Source: Acanthornis magna (taxonomy: Eukaryota; Chordata; Aves; Passeriformes; Acanthizidae). Taken from it: a stretch of DNA of 64,000 nt. Positions 43,001 through 53,229 of this stretch are shown here, in pieces; position 1 is the stretch's first letter, and each line of letters opens with the position of its first letter. The stretch lies in assembly GCA_036785705.1 (NCBI GenBank), contig JAWUZG010000056.1, positions 1,489,001-1,553,000 on the forward strand, read 5' to 3'. The notes below the pieces were generated by a model, which saw only the letters and a list, made by a program, of their open reading frames with translations, was not told the DNA's origin and made no database searches. A program made the position numbers and the translations under genes.

Positions 43001-44725
43001 TGGTATAGGGCTTTTATAATAACTTGCAGGGAGGTACAAAGCAAGTGTGAATAAAAAAAACAAGCTGATCTAACAAACATAGATGTATTCATCCAAATCT
43101 GTTTTCCCAAATGCCTTTTGGGAAGTATTTGAAAAGCCTGTTCTGCAGAACAATGTTATAGTTAAGTGAATATGTGTGAAAAAAATGGGCTACCAGAGCC
43201 ACAGCATATGATGCTGGTCTTAAAATAATTAAATAAAGCCTGGTGTTTATCTCAACTTTCCACAGAGCTTGAGTAAAAGTTGTTCTTAGATGTGAAATCT
43301 CTCTTTGATAGTCTTTCCTTATACCTCACTCCACTTTCTCATTGGATCAGAAACAAGAAGTTCTTAGGGTATTTTTTTAACCTGAGTTGGATTCAGAAGA
43401 ATTTCAAATTTCAAGAGAGACTTGTTCAGTCTAGCAACTTACAGCCCAATTCACAAGGAAACTTGGCACCTTCTAGACATGCAGACAAACTTCAGCTGCT
43501 TATTTGATCCTGGCCTTTTGATGTCTGCCTTTCCCCAGATTTCATGGATATGGTACAACATAAAAAAACCCTAGAACAAGTTAATGTACCAAAAATCAGA
43601 AATACTTGCATGGCTGATGTTTTTTACTATGTGGAAATGCTCTGGTGAATAATGAAGCAAGCATGCTGTAAGGACAGTACCCTCATTTCTGCAATATCTA
43701 GAGTTGAATTAGCTGAGTTGAATAGGTGACCTTTCCTATGGAAGAATCATTCTATCAACTGCACTGGAACCTGCTTTCACTAACACTGTCATTTCATCAC
43801 CATCAGCATCACAACACAGAACTTCGTGACATACAGCACAACATCTCTGGGTCAATTCTGTGGGTGGGATGTAACCAGGATCTTGCTCATCAGTATTATC
43901 AGGTGGTCAATAGTGGTTTGAAAAGCCCACTGGGATGACTTGAAAAAGCACACACAAGAACACGAGACCAGAATAAACCACCTCTGGGGTTGTGCCAGAA
44001 GCTGCTCTGCTCCATGAGGAATGTTCAGCCTTGTTTGACAGTAACCTGTAGGTACTATATTTTGTAGTCATTGGACTCCAGCATTGGCAATCAAAGATTT
44101 ACAGTATTTGTGCTAGGCCACAAACCAGGTTTTACTTCCACATAAAATAAGGCTTACACATAAAATTACTGCCTTGGGTTTTCAAATTTTGAAACAGAAA
44201 CATCACTAGCTGCCAAAGAGTCCCCAGTCATTAAAAAATCCTTTATGACTCCTACAGATTATCCCCTGATTTTCTCTACACAAATCAGAGTCTTTAAATT
44301 TGTACATGTACCTACAACTCTGTCTCCTACAGCACTACAGAGAGAAGTCACAGCTGGACCCCCTGCCTTTGGATCATAGAATAATTCTTCTTCTGCTATA
44401 AAGAGGGTCGTTTGCTCCCAGTTTCTATTTCTGAGTGTAATCCCAAAAGTATCTATAAAATTGAGCTTCACATTTCACTGCCAAAAACCCCAAAAGGGTT
44501 CTGACTGATCTGCTTTGATCATTGCTCTGTGAAAGATAGTCAACTTCAGCAGAACAGATATTGGTGCAAGCACCATATCCTCCTGTTCACACAAGCCTGC
44601 AGCCTTTAGAAAATCAAAAGCTGTCATTATTTCCCAAAGATGATTTGATGTACAGATATTCTGTGATCCCTACATCATGTCACTTTAGTCTCCTTTCCAT
44701 AATCCTGTTTTGTGATGCTTTACAG
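40076..44725 (+). other. CHRNB4: CHRNB4 intron 1 (phase 1)
   Basis: The intron is 4650 bp, from donor GTAAGT to an acceptor ending TTTACAG. It is AT-rich. No nested gene, recognisable repeat or extra receptor exon was found in it. Confidence 0.85.
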
Positions 44726-44871
44726 GAAGCATGGCAGCAGATGCTGAAGAAAAACTAATGAACCACCTACTGAGTCCTGACAGATACAATAAGTTAATTC
44801 GACCAGCTGTCAACTCCTCCCAGTTGGTATCTATAGAACTGCAGGTTTCCCTGGCACAGCTCATCAGTGTG
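44726..44871 (+). CDS. CHRNB4: CHRNB4 coding exon 2 (start of ligand-binding domain)
   Basis: The 146-nt exon encodes the second half of codon 19 to Val67. It carries the mature N-terminal helix and first strands: [10 protein letters not shown], then RYNKLIRPA, which is highly conserved in beta-2/beta-4 subunits, and LAQLISV at the 3' end. Signal cleavage probably falls in the G-S-M-A-A-D stretch at its start. The acceptor is TTTTACAG|GA and the donor GTG|GTAAGT. NSS at residues 48-50 is a possible N-glycosylation sequon. Confidence 0.95.
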
Positions 44872-46649
44872 GTAAGTGCAAATTAGGCTATGTCTTTAAA
44901 TTCGTTACTACCTGCACAGCACTCTAAGTAATAGTCATATTGGTAGGGCAACATCCCTGTTCTTTTCTCATTTGGGTACTACGATGAACAGGCAGAGCCC
45001 ATACATGCAATTTACTGGTTTTACACCTCACAATGGAGCTGCAGCAGGGAAATCAGTCTATGCCTAAGCGTTGAAGGACAGGGGCCAAATCTTCATTCAA
45101 TAAAATTCCATCTAGCTAAAATTCAAAATCATTCCACTGATTTCAGTACAGCTACTGCAAGTTACCGCAGGTCAGGACCTATCCTGGACTGTGCACACCA
45201 TCCACCATCAGTGGCATACTAATCCATCTTCTACTGAAGTGGTTCAATGGCCTGAAAACAAGCTACAAAGCCAGATCCAAATCATGACATATCAGGCATA
45301 TCAACAAAGAATAGTGGAATGTTGTAAAGGAAAACACACATTAGCTCTGGCTGGAAGAGCTTAACGTGGTTAAAACAATCCTCATGTAAGCAACTCCTCA
45401 TATTCAATACAAATTACTTCAATGGGTCTGAAAGACATTTTCATCCACAAGGTTAGCACGTGTTTGACAGTTATTCCAAGGTATAAACACATCATTGCTG
45501 AGAGAGGTTAACATTAACTGCAGTGGGAACAAGAGCCAGCACATAAGTGGGAATAATTTCCTGACTTGGGGCTTTCAACTCTGCTGCTCTCCCCCTGGAT
45601 GGCAAGAAGATACAGATGACTGCTTCCCTGCCAGAAGTTGTGTAAGGGCTAGTGACTGGACTGCTGCAAACTTCAGGAGACCTAGAGAATTTGTATTTGA
45701 AGTTCAAGAGGAAATGAGAGAGACACTGATGGAACAGAAGGAAAACTGTAGAAACAGTTGATGTTTCATACACACTGCAGGCTGGATATAATATATACAG
45801 ATACACACACATATATGTATATGCATATACATGCAGGATATAATGTCATGTCATGTTGATTCTAGTTCAAGTGCTTTCTCTCTCCTGGAGAACTCCACCT
45901 GGAACTCCACCTGGACATGCCTCCCTACATCCTGCACTACCACCATGAGCACAGTGTCCTCCCAGATTGCAGATTCTGGGCATGAAAATCAAGATGTTTT
46001 GCTCCCAGAGACCCTGGGGATCGACAACCTAAACAAGGCGGATGAATGGGCAGGGATCAATAATAGCACAGCTCAGTCCCTATCCCTCTGTAGCCTCACT
46101 CTTCAAGCAGAACACAAAATAAAGTATCTTATAGGCTCTAACAATCTCAAGCATCTCCAGGATCAGAGAATTAACTCATTTTCCTGCAGAAATCCTCCTG
46201 ACAGATCTGCTGCAGGAAGGTTTCTCTTCTGGACTAATGTCCAGAGACAGCAGTTCATGAAGCAGAGCCTGCCAGCTGAGAGATTACTTGGCAAACCTTA
46301 CACCAACCTCACACAACCTCATGGAGGCCTTCCTGATGGTCAAATGTCCCTTCTGTTTCAAATCAAAGGTGGAGAAGTGCGGTGGGGTGGGGGAAGGAAA
46401 CCAAGCTTGGCAATAACCACACTCACTCCTGCCATAACTGTCCTTGTAAAAGGCATTTGGAATTCTGTATTTTTGGGGTTACTATTTATCATAAGTATGT
46501 GTACAAGACCAGCCATCTTACCTCAGAGAAATGTCTGTCCTGAAATACACTAGATGAAATCATGCTCAAAACACCACTGAATAAATCTTATTACTGCAAT
46601 AAAGTGAAATATTTTAGAGGCCAATTTTTGTCTCTGTTTTTCCCTGCAG
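44872..46649 (+). other. CHRNB4: CHRNB4 intron 2 (phase 0)
   Basis: The intron is 1778 bp, from donor GTAAGT to acceptor TCCCTGCAG. It contains an AT/CA simple repeat (45788-45834) and a fortuitous-looking but long open frame (ATG at 45831 to a stop ending 46553, 240 codons), discussed in the findings. No conserved receptor sequence is seen. Confidence 0.85.
45788..45834. repeat. AT/CA simple repeat with internal 18-bp palindrome
   Basis: ATATA and ACACAC repeats merge into alternating purine-pyrimidine sequence. ATGTATATGCATATACAT at 45815-45832 is a perfect palindrome. Because the tract is low-complexity, self-complementarity is expected and needs no special function. Confidence 0.8.
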
Positions 46650-46694
46650 AATGAACGGGAGCAGATCATGACTACAAACGTCTGGCTGAACCAG
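46650..46694 (+). CDS. CHRNB4: CHRNB4 coding exon 3 (45-nt loop D exon)
   Basis: Fifteen codons, NEREQIMTTNVWLNQ (residues 68-82), are typical of neuronal beta subunits. Trp79 corresponds to the loop D tryptophan of the complementary face of the acetylcholine site. The 45-nt length is invariant across the family and matches exon 3 of CHRNA3. The acceptor is CCCTGCAG|AAT and the donor CAG|GTAACA. Confidence 0.95.
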
Positions 46695-46819
46695 GTAACA
46701 AACCCCCCAGAGAAATGGCTCTTGCAAACCACAAATGCAACTGCTTTCACTCCATCAAATTATTGTTTTGTTAGTGCTGGTCTGGACACTCCCATCACTA
46801 CTGTGCAATTCTTCCTTAG

Positions 46820-46929
46820 GAGTGGATTGATTATCGGCTGGCTTGGAAGCCCTCAGACTATGAAGGAATAAAAATGCTGAGAATACCTGCAAAACACATC
46901 TGGTTGCCAGACATTGTGCTTTACAATAA
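46820..46929 (+). CDS. CHRNB4: CHRNB4 coding exon 4 (110 nt)
   Basis: Residues 83-118 plus two bases of codon 119 are encoded: EWIDYRLAW, then [17 protein letters not shown]. The W-x-P-D-I-V-L-Y-N-N motif (loop A region) is a hallmark of nicotinic receptor subunits. The 110-nt size and phase-2 end match CHRNA3 exon 4. The 125-bp intron before it (46695-46819) ends TTCCTTAG. The donor is AA|GTAAGT. Confidence 0.95.
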
Positions 46930-49426
46930 GTAAGTAAAACTGGTGTAGTTTATGCAAGTGATGAACAAAAGTTTAACCAAGGAACAAGCATTAGAAACCT
47001 TGAAGTAGGTCTGGTAAAATTTTAAAACTGAATTTTGTAACTTTTAAATAGTATTAAGTGTATCTGACTGGGCTACTGGGCTCAAAGATAACTTCACACA
47101 AATCAGTGCTCTGGTTAAAGAAATTCCAGCAGACCTGGAAGATGTCTGCAGTGTGAGTGCTTACAGCAGAGGATCCATGACAAGGCTCACAACTGAGATA
47201 GATTTATATGAAAATAGACTGTATGGAAAGCATGAATTGTAGGTATAAGTGCAGTTGCAAGAAGACATCTGAAATTCTATTGGACATCTTAGGATGAGCT
47301 ACAGTTTTGTCTCCTTCTTCCCCTACTTCCCATTCTACTGCAGACCGCAGGACATAAATCTGTTACAAAGTTCACACATACCATAATTCCAAGAGTTCAT
47401 ATTCATGTAGAAAACCAAATTATATTCTATTTTCATAAGCATTGAAAAATCAATGATAAGAATACATAATAAATCAAATAAACATTTTACCCTGATGCTT
47501 TATAGTACTGAGAAAAATAAAAACTTGTGATAGATCATACTTCAGTTCCTCTTTCAAACAAACAGCTGACAATTTTGCTTTGCTTTGGCTTAAGTCTCTA
47601 ACAAAATCTTGAAGTGGATGATAAACTTTTTTTTGGGAAAAATAATCAAAATTTATACTTTTATGATACTTTGAGAACCAATGAATTCATGAACACACAA
47701 TGATTTATGAACATATACAGATGGGAAACCCAGTAAGTTTATATATAACTAAGTCCTTGGAATCCTACTACTGGAAATCAGATTTGATGAACACTTAAAA
47801 CTAGTGTATTAGTCACAAAATAATTCAGCCAGTGGATTAGGATATACGCTGCCAGCTCAAAGCTTGTTCTGGTAAATTGTGCCTTTGCCCTCTGCTTCTT
47901 TCTGCTACTGCTCAAGTGATACCATTTAATGGTCTCTAAGAATAGAAAGAAAATGCTTCGAAAGGTTTCTTAAATGCACAGGAACAAACCTCACCACATT
48001 GGATTTTACATTAGGACAAAGCTTCAAATTAAATTTTAGCTAAAGGACAACTCGGTGTAACTTCCTGCTGCCGGAGCAGTTTCACAGGCATCAGCCAGTT
48101 CAGGAAGGTGCTCAGAAAAACACAAAGCACAATTCCCTTGCCCACAGCTCTGTCTGTGGCCTGTGCACAGCACTGCAGAGGGCTCTGAGCCTGCAGCCCA
48201 TCCTCTTCCCACAGCTGAGAGGGGGCAGTCAGCACCAGAACCCACATATTCCCAGCCCAGGAGTGCCCAGCACATGGTATGGCATGACGGCAAAGCTAAC
48301 TCAGGGAGATACAGGTATGTGAGAGCTAAGATATTATTCTTTCATCAAAACATAGCTATTTTATCAGCAATGAACTAACAACCCCTATTAGTGGCTGTAG
48401 GCACTCACTTCTGCATCTGGTTGTTTCACTGTCTGCATGAATTAGCTACAAAGATCTCAGCTCAGTGCCAGGCGCTCATGGCCTCACTCAGGTGAGCCCT
48501 TCCCAGAGCCAAACTTAACTGAGCCAGAAACATGTGCCAAGCCTTGGGTACTTGTAGCATTTACCTGCTTAGAAAAAATCACCCGTAGCACCGAAATAAC
48601 TCTATTTTCCATGATGTCTTGTAAAGAAGCAAAAATACTACCTCAGGATACTTAATGGCTTAAACAGCCCTACCTTGTTTGCCCAGAAACATTGGGCAGG
48701 AGAAGACACTAATGACTGATAATGATCTTCTCCCTTGGTTAAAGGGCCCGTCACAATATAGAAGACTCCCCTGGTGGAAGCTCAGCAGTTGGAAGAGATA
48801 CAAAGCCATGATTATTTGTGGGCACTAAGAACACCGTGGCTTGTCTGTTCTGGTTTTTTAATAAGTAAACATTAACTGGAGTGACGCAATAAATTATAGC
48901 CCATATAATTACATTTCCTCTGCCTACACTCTCCCTGCATTTCTAACTAATGCTGCTCATCCTTATTTCCTTGTCCAAGTCATTTAGTGTGCTCTGTGTT
49001 CTTAGCAGTGGCTGTGTTCTAGATCAAAGGTACCTCCATTTTCACATGAGATGATCTCATTTTTACTCAGCCTTCAAAAATATAGTAAGCTTTAATTACT
49101 TGAGCAAACATTTACAAAATACATTGATTTATTTGGCTGATACAGAAGTGTGTATTTGGTATTTAATAATAATGTTATAATTTTTTTTCTGTAAGTATTG
49201 GACCAAAAATCAACCCTCTGATTGGGAGAAATGCATACATTGATCTCCCTATCAAGTTATAACTCCCTACAACATAGATTTCAAAATAACAATATTAGTA
49301 GACTTTGATTCTTGGAACAACTGAGGCCCCCAAGACCAAGAATGTCAGACCTTTTCTGTTTTGAACTATGTTTTTCCTCCTAATATTTTATCACCTCCTC
49401 TCCTTTCTCTTCTCTCCTCTGGTTAG
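46930..49426 (+). other. CHRNB4: CHRNB4 intron 4 (phase 2)
   Basis: The intron is 2497 bp, from GTAAGT to an acceptor TCTGGTTAG preceded by a long TC-rich polypyrimidine stretch (about 49392-49420). The reading frame of exon 5 is open leftward into the intron (from about 49368), but the splice junction fixes the true start. A GC-richer patch near 48050-48290 has no recognised coding content. Confidence 0.85.
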
Positions 49427-50399
49427 TGCGGATGGCACGTACGAAGTCTCGCTGTACACAAATGCCATTGTAAAGAATAACGGAAGCATTCGCTGGTTGC
49501 CACCAGCCATTTACAAGAGTGCCTGCAAGATTGAGGTGAAGCATTTCCCATTTGACCAACAAAACTGCACACTGAAGTTCCGTTCCTGGACATATGACCA
49601 CACAGAAATCGACATGGTGCTTAAGACTTCCATGGCAAGCATGGACGACTTCACGCCCAGTGGAGAGTGGGACATTGTAGCACTCCCAGGAAGAAGGACT
49701 GTAAATCCTTTGGACCCCAATTATGTTGATGTGACATACGACTTCATTATTAAAAGGAAACCTCTTTTTTATACCATCAATCTTATCATTCCCTGTGTGC
49801 TAATTACATCCTTAGCCATCCTGGTATTCTACCTGCCTTCAGACTGTGGTGAAAAAATGACCTTATGCATATCTGTGTTGCTTGCCTTGACTGTGTTCTT
49901 GCTGCTGATCTCCAAAATCGTCCCTCCAACATCTCTAGATGTTCCACTGATTGGGAAGTATCTCATGTTTACAATGGTGCTGGTGACCTTCTCCATAGTT
50001 ACCAGTGTCTGTGTGCTCAATGTCCACCACAGATCTCCAAGTACTCACACTATGCCCCCTTGGGTAAAGCTGGTATTCCTTGAAAGACTCCCAGCCTATC
50101 TGTTCATGAAGCGTCCAGAAAATAATTCTCCACGGCAAAAGCCGTGCAACTGCAAAAAGACAAAAGCAGAGAATCCTTGTATGGAGCCATCTGACTTCTA
50201 CAAGAACTCTACCTATTTTTTGAATACAGCCTCTGCTAAAAGATACGATATGAAAGTCTCTGAGACACTTGACAATGTCAGCAGTCACCGAGATTTTAGG
50301 TTAAGAACAGGCGTGAAATTTTCTCCTGAAGTGCAAGAAGCAATTGATGGAGTCAGTTTTATAGCAGAGCACATGAAAAGCGATGACAACGACCAGAGT
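49427..50399 (+). CDS. CHRNB4: CHRNB4 coding exon 5 (Cys-loop, TM1-TM3, cytoplasmic loop)
   Basis: The 973-nt exon encodes codon 119's last base to residue 443. It holds the signature Cys-loop C152-x13-C166 with FPFDQQNC, and N165-C-T is a conserved sequon. The [11 protein letters not shown] segment, loop C without vicinal cysteines, TM1 ([11 protein letters not shown] start), TM2 ([19 protein letters not shown], with Glu261 at the cytoplasmic end and Lys282 beyond the outer end) and TM3 follow. The cytoplasmic loop holds a small basic, Cys-bearing cluster ([13 protein letters not shown]). The exon ends in the conserved amphipathic helix [16 protein letters not shown]. The donor is AGT|GTAAGT; read-through would add ten codons and stop at 50432, giving a subunit without TM4. 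Confidence 0.97.
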
Positions 50400-52470
50400 G
50401 TAAGTAAAAATGAGAAATCCCTGTCCTTCTAAACTTCATCTCCTGTCCTCCTCTGTAGCTCACTGTTCCTCACAAAGCATATTTGAACTCTCTAGCTATT
50501 GTCAAGTTTTTAGAGAGGTTCTAGATATAGCTCATAAGAGGAAATAATTTATGCCATTAAAAGAATTTAATGAACAGCAATTTGGTAACTGCAAATACTC
50601 TCCTGATAAATAACATGGCTATTTCTACAAAAAGAGTTTGCTGATTGCCCAGTAAGTCATGAAACACTCTTGAAAAAGCTATGTTGTCACAGTCAAGTGG
50701 TGATTGGCAAGGAAAGAAAACAATATTTAGTTCCAGGTCAGAAATAGAATATTTTTCACCATTGTGAATCAGTAAGACTGTGATTCAACCCATGGCCAGG
50801 CCAAGGTAACCAGAAACAATGTGCCTGCAGCTCAAGCATTTATTTACCTAACTGAGCACAGCAGAACGATTTAGTAAAATTGGTAGGAGACCTTTGCAAA
50901 CACCCTGTCTGGGCCAAGACACCTGGCTGTATACAGCAAATGTGATGGGTGGGATTAAAACCTAATGTCAGCAGAGATGACACTTCTTTCATTTGAGTTA
51001 ACCCAGACTCATTACTGGTAAGGAGAAGTATTTCATTTAAGCAGTGCTGCTGCTGCTCTATTGCCCTGCGCTACTCACAGGCCACTAGCACAACAGAGCT
51101 GATATAAACACTCTGTGAACAATGCTTGGAAAACTCAGGTGGGTCACAGGGGGTTTTAGACAAGCACCCATGGTTGGAAAAATCATCCTCATACCTACCG
51201 TTGTCCTCTCTCTAACCCAGACCCCAGTGAGACTCCGGGTTCTCTGTTCCTGTTGTGCTTCCCCTCCCTCATCCAAGCAGATTAAATAAACTCTGGTGTC
51301 TGATCTTGCAGAAGTCCCTAGAGGAGCACTGCTGCTGAGTACTTCATGTTTTCTATTAACTGAAATTACTGTCAATATAAATAAAGACGTTCAGCTATTA
51401 ACATTAGACATGAGCTTGTAAACATTGAAGCTGACTGAACAGCAGCAGACTTCATAGAGCAGAAAAAGGTTTTCTAATAGCTCAGAAATTCTTGCAAGAA
51501 AGTGTTGCACACTTAAGGTTCTACAAAGCTTTCACTTGATAGTAAGAACAGTTTTCAAGAGTATTTTATATATTAAAAATCCTCAAAAAATATTAAAAAA
51601 CTTAATGCCTTTCACATAGGGTCCTCTGATATAACAAACAATTTTTATAAATTCATAATGTTATTCTCTGCTTCCTTCCCTCATCACATGGTCGGATAAC
51701 AACTGTTCATGTACATCTATATGTTCTGTCTGCAGAAGCATTCAATTCCCATTAGCAGCAGTGAGAATTAAAAGTGTGCACTGAAGGAAAAATGTGTAAT
51801 ATTCTAATATAAGACATGATTCAATTGACAAGGATGATAAAGTCACTGATGTGAGGACATCCCATGTATAACTGGAATCAATGAGAGAGGAAAAATTATT
51901 CCTGAGATGCAAATGAAGATTGATATATTTCCCCTTTACAATAATAGCCCAATTAGTCACTTCAGTCTGAGACAGAATCTAGGGCCATGACTTTCACAGA
52001 CAACACATGCAGGGCAAAAAGGGATTTTAATAAAAGCCAGAGTATTAATATGCATTAAACCCCATGAACAAGATGACTTCTGATAAGAAATCTGAAGCTA
52101 ACCTTGTTTAACAGCAGTAAACACCATCTATTTCTGCCCACTGAGATTAATAGCATTTGCAAACTAAAATTAAAGAAAAAGATTCCTTAATTGGATTATA
52201 CTGTGGGTCCTTCAGGGCTGACACCACACCAGGCAGCCACACTCAGTATCTGATGTATTCAAGAAAGCTAAGAAATATTTGCTGTATTTTTCTTCACTAC
52301 TCTGAAGGGTTGTAGGAGAAAAATCCCTTACCAAGCCTAAAGTCAGTTTATTCCCTGAACCTTGAGATTTGTTTCCTTTTATTTTGATTAACAAAAACTC
52401 AGCATTAGCAAGAGGAAGACCAAAAGAATATAACAAATTGCTAATATCTTTAATTGGCTTTTTCTTCCAG
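50400..52470 (+). other. CHRNB4: CHRNB4 intron 5 (phase 0)
   Basis: The intron is 2071 bp, from GTAAGT to acceptor TTTTTCTTCCAG with a strong polypyrimidine tract. It is AT-rich, and no nested gene or recognisable transposable element was found. Confidence 0.85.
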
Positions 52471-52611
52471 GTCATTGAAGATTGGAAGTATGTTGCCATG
52501 GTAGTGGACAGGCTGTTTCTCTGGATATTTGTCCTTGTTTGTGTCCTGGGGACTGTTGGATTATTTCTGCAACCACTTTTTCAAAACCACACTGCTGCCA
52601 TGAACCCTTAG
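52471..52611 (+). CDS. CHRNB4: CHRNB4 coding exon 6 (TM4 and C-terminus)
   Basis: Residues 444-489 and a TAG stop (52609-52611) are encoded. [20 protein letters not shown] is the conserved pre-TM4/TM4 motif of neuronal beta subunits. TM4 spans about 456-476 and is followed by a short extracellular tail ([13 protein letters not shown]) with an NHT sequon. The tail is shorter than that of beta-2 and agrees with beta-4. Confidence 0.96.
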   Translation, partial: VIEDWKYVAMVVDRLFLWIFVLVCVLGTVGLFLQPLFQNHTAAMNP

Positions 52612-52902
52612 TTTTCATTTATAAGGGTCAATACTTACACACATGTTTGGTCTCGTTCTGCTCTCAGTTCCCTCTGTTAAATCCACAGAGGTACCAAGCG
52701 AGTTGCACTTACATCCCTTAGAGTAGGGAAAAGGAAAGTAGAACTTGACTTAGTGGGATAAGGGAAAAAAGCAAAACAAACAGAGAACTATTTTTATTCC
52801 AGTGAGTCCAGTACTTCTGGTGATATCTTGCCCTTTTTTCAATTATTTGAAGTCTGAACATTACAGTGAAAGATTTTTACTGTACAAGATGTTATTCTGG
52901 CA

Positions 52903-52937
52903 TAATCATCATCATCTTATTATTATTTTATTATTAA
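52903..52937. repeat. ATC/ATT trinucleotide microsatellite
   Basis: Short ATC repeats pass into TTATTATT repeats in the presumptive 3'UTR. The TTATTTTATTATT stretch resembles AU-rich sequence but lacks a clear nonamer. Confidence 0.75.
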
Positions 52938-52938
52938 A
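52933..52938 (+). terminator. CHRNB4: Candidate poly(A) signal ATTAAA (proximal)
   Basis: ATTAAA is the commonest variant hexamer and lies about 320 bases after the stop. A T-rich stretch follows about 30 bases later. It would give a short 3'UTR. Confidence 0.35.
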
Positions 52939-53223
52939 TACATTGCCTTAGGAAGGGTATTTTCTTTCATTAGAATACTGCAGTTTCCCTATTACAAAGA
53001 AGGTACTGCTGTGAAATTTTTTCCTTCAAATGCATCAAAACTATTTGTGTCTGATTTATAAAGAGCTTTGCAAGTGTAAATCTGAACTGAGAAACAGAAA
53101 CACTTCTGAGGTAACCACTGAAAGGTTTCTCACCTTGCCATCTCTGGTAGCTGATGGATCAAAAAAAGCCAAATTAATGTATGATAAACACGTATATAAT
53201 ACTCTGTTTGATGATGAAATATA

Positions 53224-53229
53224 AATAAA
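53224..53229 (+). terminator. CHRNB4: Candidate poly(A) signal AATAAA (distal)
   Basis: This is the canonical hexamer about 613 bases after the CHRNB4 stop, followed within 10-25 bases by T-rich sequence suitable as a downstream element. It is the best canonical signal near the gene end. Confidence 0.5.

Larger units (their letters stand above)
40021..52611 (+). other. CHRNB4: CHRNB4 gene: neuronal nicotinic acetylcholine receptor subunit beta-4 (complete, 6 coding exons)
   Basis: Coding exons 40021-40075, 44726-44871, 46650-46694, 46820-46929, 49427-50399 and 52471-52611 join to 1470 nt, or 489 residues plus stop, about the family's usual length (human beta-4 is 498). All introns are GT-AG with phases 1,0,0,2,0. 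The product is a Cys-loop pentameric ligand-gated cation-channel subunit that pairs with alpha-3 in autonomic ganglia. In order: signal peptide (about 1-20), extracellular ligand domain with Cys-loop C152-C166, TM1 about 232-253, pore-lining TM2 about 262-282, TM3 about 295-316, a long cytoplasmic loop, and TM4 about 456-476. There is no vicinal Cys pair in loop C, so it is a non-alpha subunit. Complementary-face Trp79 (VW of the 45-nt exon) is present. The variable cytoplasmic loop and tight linkage to CHRNA3 favour beta-4 over the close paralogue beta-2. Confidence 0.96.

Noticed and set aside
44370..44400. ATCATAGAATAATTC, similar to a CR1 3' terminus
   Set aside because: Only about a dozen bases match and the following sequence does not continue into CR1, so it is likely chance.
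45815..45832. 18-bp perfect palindrome ATGTATATGCATATACAT
   Set aside because: It sits in alternating AT/CA simple sequence where self-complementarity is expected, so it is noted only as part of the repeat.
49380..50288. Antisense open frames opposite CHRNB4 exon 5
   Set aside because: They are shadows of a long, well-conserved coding exon on the other strand, with no independent domain.
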